From positions 95,389-159,388 of the forward strand of contig JBGANQ010000009.1 of NCBI GenBank assembly GCA_044222245.1: 64,000 nucleotides of DNA. Direction: 5' to 3'. Positions within the stretch are counted from its first letter, which is position 1. Each line of letters starts with the position of its first letter. Source of the stretch: CALFML01 sp044222245. Its GTDB lineage: Bacteria; Myxococcota_A; Polyangia; Palsa-1104; JAEUJZ01. Made by a program: the position numbers and the translations under genes. The notes under the pieces were generated by a model, which was not told the DNA's origin, made no database searches, and saw nothing but the letters and a program-made list of their open reading frames with translations. Shown piece after piece: positions 39,227 through 47,772 of this stretch.

Positions 39227-40411
39227 TTACTTTGCCGGTGCGCCGCCCTTCTTGCTTTCGGCCAGCAGGGCCAGGAGCTGCGCCAGCGTATCCTCGTCGA
39301 GGCTCTCCAGCTGAGCTCTGGCGCTTGAGCGCTTCGTGTCGCCGCTACTGCCCAGCATCCCAATGACCCGGGCCGTCGCTGCATTTTTCACCACTGAGCC
39401 CTGAGCATAGTGGCGCTCGGTCATCTGGAACGAGTGATGACCCAGGTTGGCCGCGACTACATGCGAGGCGGCGCCAGACTGGACGGCCAGCGTTGCCCAT
39501 AACCCGCGCAGCGAGTGCGTGCAGACGATGGGAACGGCAGCACGCTGGCAGAGCCTGCGCACCATGTCCCACATCTTCTGGGGGTAGCGCCGACCGCCGC
39601 TCCGGCTTTCACCGAATAGATGCGCATCCGGACGCTTCCCAGCAGCAAGGCGCAACAGATACGGCTGCACTAGCTCCGGCACCTCCAAATGCCGTCGTGC
39701 ATTGGCCGTCTTGCCTGCGTCGATCCACAGGTATCGCGCTCCGTCGTCGAGGTCACGAACCACTCGGTCGAGAACTTCGCTGCTACGTAGGCCCATGGTG
39801 AGCGCGACCAGGGCACCGACCGCCAGCGGGCGCTGCGTCTCCTCGAAGTAGCTGATCGCGGCCTCAGTGAAACGCCGAGCTTCCTCCATGCGCAGCTGCG
39901 GCTTGCCCGCATTCACCTTGCCGACTGGTCTCACGTCTCGAAACGGGGACGCGCCGACATGGCCATGGCGCACAGCCCAACGGAAGAAGCTCTGGGCCAC
40001 CCACAAGCCGAATCGCTGGGAGGCCGCGGCAGGCATGCACCCTGTCTTTAGGGAAGGCCGTAGAGTGGCTTCCTGATAGAGGGCAGCAGCTCGTCTTGGC
40101 GTCAGCGCTGCGATGTCCTGCTCTGCCACGGGAGCGAGGAAGGCCCGCAAGCGCAGGCACTGATGCGCGATGCTCTCCGGCTTGCACTGCGCCTCGTGTA
40201 GCTTGGAGGTGTGCCATTGCGTGATCACGTCAGCAATCCTCCTCGACGGTGGCGGGGTGATCTCCCGCTGAGCGCCGGCCTTGAATTGAAGGGCTTCCTC
40301 GCGCGTAGGCAGAAACACGGACCTTCGGCCGCCGTCCTCCACGATGATAAGTCGCCATCTACCTCTCTCCTCATACGGCCCGAGCACGCGGGCCGAGCTT
40401 CGTCTTCGCAT
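39227..40411 (-). CDS. Tyrosine site-specific recombinase (integrase)
   Basis: A 394-residue phage-integrase-type protein: N-terminal Arg-rich arm-binding region, SAM-like core-binding domain (about 60-170) and catalytic domain with TMGLRSSEVLDRVV (first Arg), a Lys in DAGKTANARRHLEV, CTHSLRGLWATLAV (HxLR), NLGHHSFQMTERHYAQ (His and Tyr nucleophile). All catalytic residues are present. It lies next to the broken kinase gene, so it is the likely agent of that insertion. No excisionase or other phage genes follow; the rest of its element may have been lost or lie outside the window. Confidence 0.92.
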   Translation of the reverse strand: MRRRSSARVLGPYEERGRWRLIIVEDGGRRSVFLPTREEALQFKAGAQREITPPPSRRIADVITQWHTSKLHEAQCKPESIAHQCLRLRAFLAPVAEQDIAALTPRRAAALYQEATLRPSLKTGCMPAAASQRFGLWVAQSFFRWAVRHGHVGASPFRDVRPVGKVNAGKPQLRMEEARRFTEAAISYFEETQRPLAVGALVALTMGLRSSEVLDRVVRDLDDGARYLWIDAGKTANARRHLEVPELVQPYLLRLAAGKRPDAHLFGESRSGGRRYPQKMWDMVRRLCQRAAVPIVCTHSLRGLWATLAVQSGAASHVVAANLGHHSFQMTERHYAQGSVVKNAATARVIGMLGSSGDTKRSSARAQLESLDEDTLAQLLALLAESKKGGAPAK

Positions 40412-40758
40412 CGTCGCAGTCCTTTCTGGCCACGACGGGGCGAAGTGCTTGCGAGAGGCAGCATACTACAATTCGTGACAAGTCAAGGGTCATCGCACAC
40501 TTGACCAGGTGGTGCTGTCGCGGGGAATCAAGGCCGCCAGGAGAAATGTCTTGTCAGGTGGCTTCAAAGAGCAGGGCGAAGCTGTTCATGCAAGCCCTCG
40601 GCTCGCGCCATCCGCCCTTCGGTCTTGTCTCGGACGCGGAATGGCTGCCACTAATTCTCGACGGGAGCTCCTTACTACCAAGGAGAACAGAGGAGGCGAT
40701 CTGCGTCGGTGAACGCGCTCAATACGGCTCTCGGGGAACAATTGCGAAACTTACGTCC
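40412..40758. other. Intergenic region, nothing recognised
   Basis: Upstream of the tyrosine recombinase start and downstream of the FG-GAP gene end. A direct-repeat att partner for the kinase junction was looked for by eye and not found. Confidence 0.4.
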
Positions 40759-42231
40759 TCACCGCTGATTTCGCAACACCGTGAGCGGGTCTCGCCCATC
40801 ATGGGTCACAAGTATCGCCTGGTGCGCGTACCCGGCCAAGGTAGCGATGATCATGCTCTTGGGTTGCTTGGCGACCGGGAAATGCTGCGGCGGAGCGAAT
40901 GTACCATCGCCGCGACCAATGAGTACGCTAATCTGTCCCGCCACATTGCCGTCCTTGTTAGCATACCGTAGGTCGCCCAAATCATTCGCCAGGACCAGAT
41001 CAATATTGCGGTCGCTATCCAGATCCGCGACAGCCGCTGCGTGAAAACTCCGGTCCCCCAGAAGCAACCCAATTCCAGGGAACTGCACTTCAGGGGCTGC
41101 GGTGAATCCCCCGGCGCCGTTGCCAAGCTGCACGGCGATTCCATTTGTTGCCTGAGGGATTAGGAGGTCGGGCTGTGAATCCTTGTTTACATCCGCAGCG
41201 ATGGGTGGGGTCTCCGCGTTCGTAATGATCTCCGTAAGGATCCGCTGAGCTGGTGCGAAGTTGCCGTCGCCACGGCCTAACAGTAGCTGCACACCTTGGC
41301 TCAATGGCTTGCTCACGATGAGATCAGCTTGCTTATCTCGGTTGAGATCGGCGGCAACGACACCAAGCACCAGGCCTGGATCAAGGACAGGAATAACTTG
41401 TCCAGGCTTGAAGTTCCTACTGCCGTCGCTTAGCAGAACACGAAGCTGTTGGCTGTCCGAATTCACTACAAGATCTGGCCGATTATCTCCATTTAGGTCT
41501 GCGGCTATCGCTCCCAGCGGACTGTCCCCAACGGGGATTGATACTCCACTGTCGAACTTGCCATCACCTGTGCCAAACAAGACTTGTACTGTCTTACTGC
41601 CAGCACAGACGACGGCCATGTCAATCCGGCCATCACGATCAAAGTCAGCTACTGCGAAGGCTCGCGGGCTCTTGTCCGTCACGATATCCGCAGTTGCAGT
41701 GAAGGTTCCGTTGCTTTGACCCAGGAAGACACGCACCTTGTCGCCGTCTTGGTTGGCAATAAGCAGATCGGACTTGCCATCAGCGTTCAGGTCCGCCGTT
41801 ACAAACCCTGATGGATGACCAGCCGCGATGTCCATGGTGGTCGTGGAGAAGTCAACCGTGCTGCGATAATATTCGAAGATGTCGTCGCTTGTCACCGACT
41901 GTCCATCGGGTAGAGATAGGGTCACCGGAACCGGCCCCTGAGCCCCCGGACTGGCCGGCAACGACACCAGGAGGCGGCTTGTGCTCGGCCCCAACAATGT
42001 GTCCTGCCGCAGGACCAAGGGGGCGGGCAGTCCATTAAACGTGGCGATTGGAGTCACCGAAAAGCCCTTGCCTTGGATTTCCAGATTACTCAGGCCATTG
42101 TCAGGCCCTTTCGATGGAGTCACCAAGTGCAGCGCGAGCCGCTCCGTGCATCCTCCGGTCATCGTCGAGAAGATCCCCATTGCGGCCCAAGTCAAAGCAC
42201 CCAGTTTGGTCGTTTTCACAAGGCTCTCCAT
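40759..42231 (-). CDS. FG-GAP/VCBS repeat lipoprotein
   Basis: A 490-residue exported protein with a signal peptide and lipobox (FSTMTGGC). Residues about 35-120 are an IPT/TIG-like domain (PSKGPDNGLSNLEIQGKGFS). From about 130 to the end are seven or so FG-GAP/VCBS repeats with Ca2+-binding-type loops (DLNADGKSDLLIAN, DFDRDGRIDMAVV, DLNGDNRPDLVVN, DLNRDKQADLIVS, DVNKDSQPDLLIP, DLDSDRNIDLVLAN). They would form a beta-propeller on the cell surface. It is a paralogue of the interrupted protein at 34101-35345 and lies on the same strand. Ligand unknown. Confidence 0.88.
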   Translation of the reverse strand: MESLVKTTKLGALTWAAMGIFSTMTGGCTERLALHLVTPSKGPDNGLSNLEIQGKGFSVTPIATFNGLPAPLVLRQDTLLGPSTSRLLVSLPASPGAQGPVPVTLSLPDGQSVTSDDIFEYYRSTVDFSTTTMDIAAGHPSGFVTADLNADGKSDLLIANQDGDKVRVFLGQSNGTFTATADIVTDKSPRAFAVADFDRDGRIDMAVVCAGSKTVQVLFGTGDGKFDSGVSIPVGDSPLGAIAADLNGDNRPDLVVNSDSQQLRVLLSDGSRNFKPGQVIPVLDPGLVLGVVAADLNRDKQADLIVSKPLSQGVQLLLGRGDGNFAPAQRILTEIITNAETPPIAADVNKDSQPDLLIPQATNGIAVQLGNGAGGFTAAPEVQFPGIGLLLGDRSFHAAAVADLDSDRNIDLVLANDLGDLRYANKDGNVAGQISVLIGRGDGTFAPPQHFPVAKQPKSMIIATLAGYAHQAILVTHDGRDPLTVLRNQR

Positions 42232-42578
42232 GAAGTGAAGTCATGACCCTGCACCTTCGCAACTACGGTGCCATGGTGGTCATGTCAGTGCATTGACACC
42301 ATATGCTTGTCCAGCGTGTATCTGAAGGCGGCCAGCCGCTGCCACTTGTTGAAGCGTCTAAGCCGTCTGCATCGAAATTCTGATGGGGCTCAGTGAGCAG
42401 CTATGACACAATTGTCGGGGGGGCTCCTATTAGACCAGCCTCTGCGGTTCGAGAAGACGGGCCTCCTCCGGGAGGCTGCAGCGGGACGGCTTCTCACCCG
42501 GCTGCCGGCCGGCGGGTCTTTATGGTGGCGCTGACTTGATTTCAGATTCCCGCCATCGAGCAGCCGCCCGGGGCCCAA
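42232..42578. other. Intergenic region, nothing recognised
   Basis: Upstream of the FG-GAP gene; should contain its promoter. No gene, repeat or structured element recognised. Confidence 0.4.
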
Positions 42579-43331
42579 TCAGCGACGTGCGAAAAAGTCA
42601 TGGTGCTCGCGGAGCACTACGCCGATGTCGGGCGCAGCGCGGAACGCGATCTCGCGGCCAAAAGCGGCGGCGACAGTCGGATACGTCCCTCTCCAGACGC
42701 TCGTCTCGCCCAGAAAACCGACCGGGTGATCCTTGCCGTACCGGCCGATGAAGCCGGCGCCCGGGTCAACGGTGATGACCTCGTTGCGGAAGCCAGCCGG
42801 CGTGCGGATGCCGTAGCCGACGACAAGGGTCGTGGCCGTGTCCCGCGCGAGGTGGCCGAGCTCGTCGCGATAGGCGAGCGCTGGGTCAGCCGCGAGCGCC
42901 CCCTCGGGCCAGACGACGAGGCGGGCACCGCGCGCCGTTGCCTCGCGGGTCTGCGCGCCGAGCCGGTCGAGCATCCGCCGATCGCGCGCCTCAGGCGTGG
43001 AGCCCACCTCGCGCGGCCGGACGCCCGGCTGGAGTGCCGCGACTCGGACCGTCTGGTCGTCATCACCGCCGGAGGACACACTGAGGACGCACCAAGCCGC
43101 GAGCGCGGCCAGGACACCGCAGCACCAGCGCACGGCGTGCCGGGGAGAGACGGGGACTGGCGCAGCGAAGACCGCGCTGCGGTCGAGGAGCGAGACAACG
43201 GCCATGGCGATCGCGTAGTTGACCAGGACGATGAGAAGATCGATCCCGAAGATGCGGACCGGCTGGAGCAGCCATGCCTGGTGGTATAGCGCGTAGCCGA
43301 GGAAGCCCCACGTCCCCAGCAAGGGTAGAGT
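42579..43331 (-). pseudogene. Apolipoprotein N-acyltransferase (Lnt)-like remnant
   Basis: The frame encodes the last part of an Lnt membrane region (LLGTWGFLGYALYHQAWLLQ; DLLIVLVNYAIAMAVVSLLD) and the first part of the nitrilase-fold domain (VRVAALQPGV, ARLVVWPEGALAADP with the catalytic Glu, GRYGKDHPVGFLGE with the Lys). The N-terminal ~150 residues of a normal Lnt are missing and replaced by an unrelated basic stretch, and the C-terminal part with the catalytic Cys is gone (the frame ends soon after). Lnt normally adds the third acyl chain to lipoproteins in the inner membrane. This copy cannot be functional; the host must have another. Confidence 0.65.
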
Positions 43332-43653
43332 GTGATTTATGGCGATCACTGTTCCTGATGCACCAACGAGACATGGCGACCTTGTTCGGATTCGCCGAGA
43401 GATACGCACGTCCTTGGGGATGAGGATACTTTCCCTGCCTGACGCCAAGGATTTGTGCCGCCACATCGCCTGGACTTGCTTCGAGCTCGCTTCGTTTGCC
43501 GAGCTGGCTGAGGATGGTCGTCTCGGAGCGATCTGCCGCAACGTCTTATCCCGGCTGCTCAAACATGTTTCCTCCGAAGAACCCTTTCAGGCTTTCCTTC
43601 GAGAGGTCATGGAATTCGACGAGATTCCGTTCTGTCGCATGAGATCCGGCCAC

Positions 43654-44046
43654 TTACGCCGCCAGCTCGGGGGTCATGTGAGACGCAGCGGCAGACTGCA
43701 TCGAGGTATGGAAGAGAGTGGGCGCGGATCCCGTCATCCGCGCCGTCGTGCTTGCGGCCAAGCAGCCTGCAAGCTGACAAAGTAGGACGGGATTAGCCTC
43801 GGCCCATTCCGACAATCCGGAGGAGAAATCGCCTCGCCGCTGCTTGCTCTGCTTCATCAGGGCCAGCGCCGTCTTCGTCACCCAGCTGTCCACCTCAACG
43901 TGAGACTCCGACTGCAGCACCGCCCGCACATACTGCCGCACAAACCAGCGAACCGACCAAATGCGGAAGCGTGGAGCCTGGCCCGGCAAGGTCGAGGTCG
44001 ACGCCAGGCTGTGATAGGATGAGCCCTGCGAACGTCGCTCGATCAT
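43654..44046 (-). CDS. Hypothetical protein, possibly coupled to the TSP3 gene
   Basis: A 130-residue frame whose ATG overlaps the stop of the TSP3/MYXO-CTERM gene (44043-44046). It has a helical middle (SWVTKTALALMKQSKQRRGD) but no recognisable domain and no strong ribosome binding site beyond coupling. An opposite-strand frame overlaps it. Could be spurious or a decayed gene; the overlap is the main reason for listing it. Confidence 0.3.
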   Translation of the reverse strand: MIERRSQGSSYHSLASTSTLPGQAPRFRIWSVRWFVRQYVRAVLQSESHVEVDSWVTKTALALMKQSKQRRGDFSSGLSEWAEANPVLLCQLAGCLAASTTARMTGSAPTLFHTSMQSAAASHMTPELAA

Positions 44047-44801
44047 CCAGTCCTGCCTTCCCTGCCTAAGTCGTTACTTCGCGTGGCCCGGCGTCGACGG
44101 AATCGAAGAAGCAGCGCGAGAGCGGCTGTGGCACCGAGGAGCGCAGTTCCCTCGACAAAGGGAGCTGTACCAGCGCCGTGTCCTGCCGTCGCGGAGCAGC
44201 CGGCACCGCTAGGCCGACACGCATCGCCGATGCCGTTACCCACGCTGTCCTTCTGGTCCAGGTTGGGAACCGCCAGGCAGCTGTCACAGGCATCTCCCAC
44301 TGCATCGCGATCGGAGTCCTTCTGGTCCGGGTTGGGAACAGCGGGACAGTTGTCGCATGAGTCGCCAAGTCCGTCGCCGTCTTGGTCGGGGGCGAGTATA
44401 GTGCTGCAGGTGGCGGGAATATTCTTGCCGGGAGCTACATAATCGTCACACGGGCGGGTCGGCGGGAACTCGACCGTCCCGACGCAGCTATTGCCGTTGG
44501 CGAAATAGTCGATGCACACAGAGCCGGGAGAAAGGCGATCCGTTTCGTTGTTGCGCCCGATGTTGTTGCAGTTGACATCGGTAAGCGGCATGGGCTTGGC
44601 TGTGCCAGCGCCTTTCTCAACAGCAGCCGCGTCTACCACTGGGCAAGCCGCTTGGTCTTTAGCGCAGATATTGGACCCTGCACAACAGGTCATTTCCGAA
44701 AGACAGGGACAAGGGGCTCCTTCGATCGCGAGTGAACAGCCGGAGAACAGGACTAGAGAAAGCGCGATGCTGGAAGAAAAGAGTAAGTTGCGAAAGATCA
44801 T
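44043..44801 (-). CDS. Thrombospondin type 3 repeat protein with MYXO-CTERM tail
   Basis: A 252-residue exported protein. The N-terminus is a signal peptide with a lipobox-like LFSGC. Residues about 75-140 are a Cys-containing domain (VNCNNIGRNNETDRLSPGSV; RPCDDYVAPGKN), shared with the protein at 45200-45817. Residues about 140-200 hold thrombospondin type 3 repeats (DQDGDGLGDSCDNCPAVPN, DRDAVGDACDSCLAVPN), which bind Ca2+. The C-terminus has GAGCSATAG, a transmembrane helix (GTALLGATAALALLLRF) and RRRR, the layout of the MYXO-CTERM sorting tail, which in myxobacteria leads to surface anchoring after processing at the Cys. Divergent from the 45200 paralogue. Confidence 0.85.
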   Translation of the reverse strand: MIFRNLLFSSSIALSLVLFSGCSLAIEGAPCPCLSEMTCCAGSNICAKDQAACPVVDAAAVEKGAGTAKPMPLTDVNCNNIGRNNETDRLSPGSVCIDYFANGNSCVGTVEFPPTRPCDDYVAPGKNIPATCSTILAPDQDGDGLGDSCDNCPAVPNPDQKDSDRDAVGDACDSCLAVPNLDQKDSVGNGIGDACRPSGAGCSATAGHGAGTAPFVEGTALLGATAALALLLRFRRRRATRSNDLGREGRTG

Positions 44802-45199
44802 AGATTCACCTCCTTCCTATAGTTCATCTGGAGCGTCAAAGGTTCGGTGCGCAGTTCTATTAGCAGCTAAACCGCGCTGAGTTTCACGGCCCAACGCCCG
44901 GACACGTTGCCGCTGCCTGCGTGGCGGCAGCAGTACATGGAGTCGCACCTGAGCTCCTGGGAACGTGCGTTGCTCAGTCAGTGATCGGTGTCCCCTTGGA
45001 CGCCGCTGTGGTGCTCGGCTCCACCTGCTGATGGCCATCTTGCTTTTTGGCCGATCACCGAACCTTTCGAATGGCTCGAGAACTATGGATAGGCAGGGAC
45101 GGCGATGTTCTGTTGCAAGCTCGCTTGCCTCAGTCTCGATCGGTCGCTCCCTAGCAGAACCCCAACGTGTCCTCTGTAGATCGTCAAGGAGTCCTCACT
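44802..45199. other. Divergent intergenic region between TSP3 paralogues
   Basis: 398 bp that must hold promoters for both TSP3 genes. No operator repeat or sigma-54 -24/-12 element was recognised by eye. Confidence 0.4.
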
Positions 45200-45817
45200 A
45201 TGCAGAAGCAGCTTGTCGTCTCTCGGACTTTTTCCTATCGGCAGACCTTCATCCTTGGTTCGTTCTTTCTCCTTGCTTGCGGCGGGGACGAAAGTAAGTT
45301 CGGCTTACCGAGCCAGAGTGGTGCTCTGTCCAGCAGAAGCGAGCAAGAAAGCAAAACGATCGGCACTGCGGCACTCGATAGCCCGCCAGACTTGGTCGTC
45401 CAGCCCGGCATCGAGTCTGACGCTGAGCGAACCAAGGTCATTGTCGATGTGAACTGCAACGGCATCGCGCGCAATGCCGAGTCGGACCGGTTAAACCCGG
45501 GGGCCTACTGCATCGATTACTATGCCAACGGCAATAGCTGCGCCAGGACGGTCGAGTTCCCGCCGACTCGCCCGTGTGACGATTATGTAGCTCCCGGCAA
45601 GAATATTCCTGCCACCTGCAGCAGCAGGCTTGCCGCTGATAAGGATAGCGATGGGGTTGGCGATTCCTGCGACAACTGTCCGGTGACCGCAAACCCCACG
45701 CAGAAGGACGCCGATCGTGACGGCGTCGGGGATGCCTGTGACAACTGTCCGACGGTTCCCAACCGTAACCAGAAGGACAGCGTAGGGGATGGTATCGGCG
45801 ATGCGTGCCGGCGTTAG
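45200..45817 (+). CDS. Thrombospondin type 3 repeat lipoprotein (no MYXO-CTERM)
   Basis: A 205-residue protein; the start MQKQLVVSRT is supported by AAGGAG 9 bases upstream. The signal peptide ends in FFLLACGG (lipobox). The shared domain (VNCNGIARNAESDRLNPGAY; NSCARTVEFPPTRPCDDYV) and two TSP3 repeats (DKDSDGVGDSCDNCP, DRDGVGDACDNCPTVPN) closely match the 44043-44801 paralogue. It stops right after the repeats (GDGIGDACRR), so it lacks the C-terminal sorting tail and is held only by its lipid. A third, decayed copy lies just downstream. Confidence 0.85.
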   Translation: MQKQLVVSRTFSYRQTFILGSFFLLACGGDESKFGLPSQSGALSSRSEQESKTIGTAALDSPPDLVVQPGIESDAERTKVIVDVNCNGIARNAESDRLNPGAYCIDYYANGNSCARTVEFPPTRPCDDYVAPGKNIPATCSSRLAADKDSDGVGDSCDNCPVTANPTQKDADRDGVGDACDNCPTVPNRNQKDSVGDGIGDACRR

Positions 45818-45868
45818 CACGACCAGGTCTTACCAGCTACGCGGCTAGGCATCGGCGCGCTTTACGGC

Positions 45869-46242
45869 CGGTGGAAAATAGATCTCGATGTACTACGCCA
45901 CTTGCAGCAGCATGCTCGCCCGTGATAATGACGGCGCCGGCGTGGGCGACTCCTGCGACCGCTGCCCTACCATCGTCAATGCGGATCAGAAAGACACCGA
46001 GCACGAAGGCGTGGGGGGGATTTTTATGATAGCTGCCCGATAGTTCCAAGTTCTGATCAGGAAGACAGCGTAGGAGATGGCCTCGGCGACGCCTGCCGAA
46101 AAGACCCTCACGTTGTGGGCTGCTCCTCGGCGGCGGGATCCGCAGTGGCTCGCTCCCCTTGAGCAAGAGTATGCCGCTCCTTGGTGCCGCCGCGACTATG
46201 AGCCTACGTGGGCGACTCCGGAGCCAGCCGGACCGCGTCTAG
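45869..46242 (+). pseudogene. Decayed third TSP3/MYXO-CTERM paralogue
   Basis: Reading across frames gives ATCSSMLARDNDGAGVGDSC, DRCPTIVNADQKD, then after a frameshift near 46015-46030 DSCPIVPSSDQEDSVGDGLG and DACRK, GCSSAAGS, and after a further shift LLGAAATMSLRGRLRSQ. These correspond in order to the TSP3 repeats, the MYXO-CTERM Cys and the transmembrane/Arg tail of the 44043-44801 protein. There is also an in-frame stop near the start (GGK-stop-I). No complete frame exists, so it is a pseudogene from tandem duplication. Confidence 0.8.
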
Positions 46243-46384
46243 CGTACTTTCTACCTTGCTGCCGCGCGCCGCGGCCAGGTCAGCGCTGAGAAACGCTTGC
46301 GCACCACATCCCCGCTACCCAAAGTTGCTGGACAATAATCGGCTCGCACCGAACATTGTCTCCACTTGAGCACTATCCACTTCG

Positions 46385-46993
46385 ATGATGAACCGTCTGC
46401 CTCGCCTCGTGGTCGCGCCGCCGATCGCTGACAATATGAGCTCGCTCTCTAGCCAGAGCGACGACGATTTGATGCTGCTCGCACGGGGTGGTCAAGGTAG
46501 GGCTTTCGACGAGCTTGTACGACGACATCAGACACGGGTGGTGCGAATCGCCGCGCGCTACCTCGGGGATGCGGCTAGCGCCGCGGATGCCGCTCAGGCA
46601 ACTTTCGTCGAGCTATACCGGGCGCTGCCCCGTTATCAAGCGCAGGGACGTCTCGCCGCGTTTCTGTATCGCGTGCTCATCAACCAGTGCCATATGGCCA
46701 AGCGAGCGCGCCGTGCCCAGGGACGCGCGCTTGACACGCTATCGATAGAGCCGGCCGCGGCGACCAGCATTCCGGACCAGGCGATCCTGGCGCGCGAACG
46801 AACGCGCGAGGTGGAGCACGCGCTGGCCCGGCTTACGCCCAAGCTGCGCGATGTACTGGTGCTTCGCTTCGCCGGCGAGCTTTCGTACGAAGAGATTGCC
46901 AAAGTACTCAAGCTGCCGCTTGGGACGGTCAAGCGCCGCATCTTTGACGGCATGGAAAAGCTGCGCGTGATCATGGAAGGAAAAGAACAATGA
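46385..46993 (+). CDS. ECF-type RNA polymerase sigma factor
   Basis: A 202-residue sigma-70-family ECF factor: region 2 (DDLMLLARGGQGRAFDELVR; ARYLGDAASAADAAQATFVE) and region 4 (LTPKLRDVLVLRFAGELSYE; LKLPLGTVKRRIFDGMEKLR) with a typical helix-turn-helix. It shares a 4-bp ATGA overlap with the anti-sigma gene, which in turn overlaps a caspase-like protease gene, so all three are co-expressed and the sigma factor probably activates its own operon. Target promoter unknown. Confidence 0.93.
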   Translation: MMNRLPRLVVAPPIADNMSSLSSQSDDDLMLLARGGQGRAFDELVRRHQTRVVRIAARYLGDAASAADAAQATFVELYRALPRYQAQGRLAAFLYRVLINQCHMAKRARRAQGRALDTLSIEPAAATSIPDQAILARERTREVEHALARLTPKLRDVLVLRFAGELSYEEIAKVLKLPLGTVKRRIFDGMEKLRVIMEGKEQ

Positions 46994-47772
46994 GCGATAA
47001 GGGGCCGCAGAGACTTATTGCATACCTTGAGGGTGATGTAGCTCCTTCGGAAGCGGTCGAGGTGGAGGCGCAGCTCGCCGAGTCTCCCGCGGCGCGGCGC
47101 CGGCTGGATCGCTACCGCGCAATCGCGGCGGCCCTTGGTTCAACGGAACCCGAGCTAGAGTCGTTCGACCTGGTGAGCGCGGTGCGGCGAAAGGCGGAGC
47201 TGTCGATGGGCCAGCCCGTGCGTGCGCGCCGATGGCCCCTATATGCGGGGACGCTGGTCACGGTCGCGTGTGCAGCACTTCTGGTAAGCACTACGAACAT
47301 GGGTCGGCAGGATGAAGTTCGGACCAAAGGAGCCGCCGCCGCTGATACTCAGCGCTGGTCCGGGATCCGACTCTATCGATTGGCTGCAGCCGAGGCGCCG
47401 CGGCCAATCGATGGCTATGTCGGAAGTCGCGACGGCGTGCTTGTCAGCTACACCAACTTGGGTCCGCAGCCCTTTGATTATTTGATGGTGTTCGCCGTGG
47501 ACGCAGACAAGCAGGTGAGGTGGCTTTATCCCGCCTGGGAACGGGCCAACGAAGACCCGATGGCCATCTTCGTGCGCAAGGGCGTGGCCGACCTGGAGCT
47601 AGGCTCGCTGATCCGCCCAAACTGGGCTGTTGGACCGCTGGTGGTGCACGCTCTTTTTACCCGGCGGCCGCTAGGCGTACACGAAGTCGAAGCTCTGCTG
47701 GCGCGCACGACCGGCCCCTTGCCGCTAGCAGACTCGGCGGAACAGCTCATCACCCTTACCGTCCAGCCATGA
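46990..47772 (+). CDS. Membrane anti-sigma factor
   Basis: A 260-residue protein. The N-terminal ~60 residues (QRLIAYLEGDVAPSEAVEVE, SPAARRRLDRYRAIAAALG) form the short helical sigma-binding domain expected of an anti-sigma factor, though without the HxxxCxxC zinc motif. One transmembrane helix (WPLYAGTLVTVACAALLVST) leads to a ~150-residue periplasmic domain (VDADKQVRWLYPAWERAN) similar in style to the extracytoplasmic domains of caspase-associated regulators. It overlaps both neighbours by 4 bp. Likely holds the ECF factor inactive until a periplasmic signal arrives. Confidence 0.82.
   Translation: MSDKGPQRLIAYLEGDVAPSEAVEVEAQLAESPAARRRLDRYRAIAAALGSTEPELESFDLVSAVRRKAELSMGQPVRARRWPLYAGTLVTVACAALLVSTTNMGRQDEVRTKGAAAADTQRWSGIRLYRLAAAEAPRPIDGYVGSRDGVLVSYTNLGPQPFDYLMVFAVDADKQVRWLYPAWERANEDPMAIFVRKGVADLELGSLIRPNWAVGPLVVHALFTRRPLGVHEVEALLARTTGPLPLADSAEQLITLTVQP

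Noticed and set aside
43339..43785. 148-residue plus-strand frame over the Lnt remnant
   Set aside because: Mostly opposite to the Lnt-derived sequence, Arg-rich at its end and without ribosome binding site or domain.
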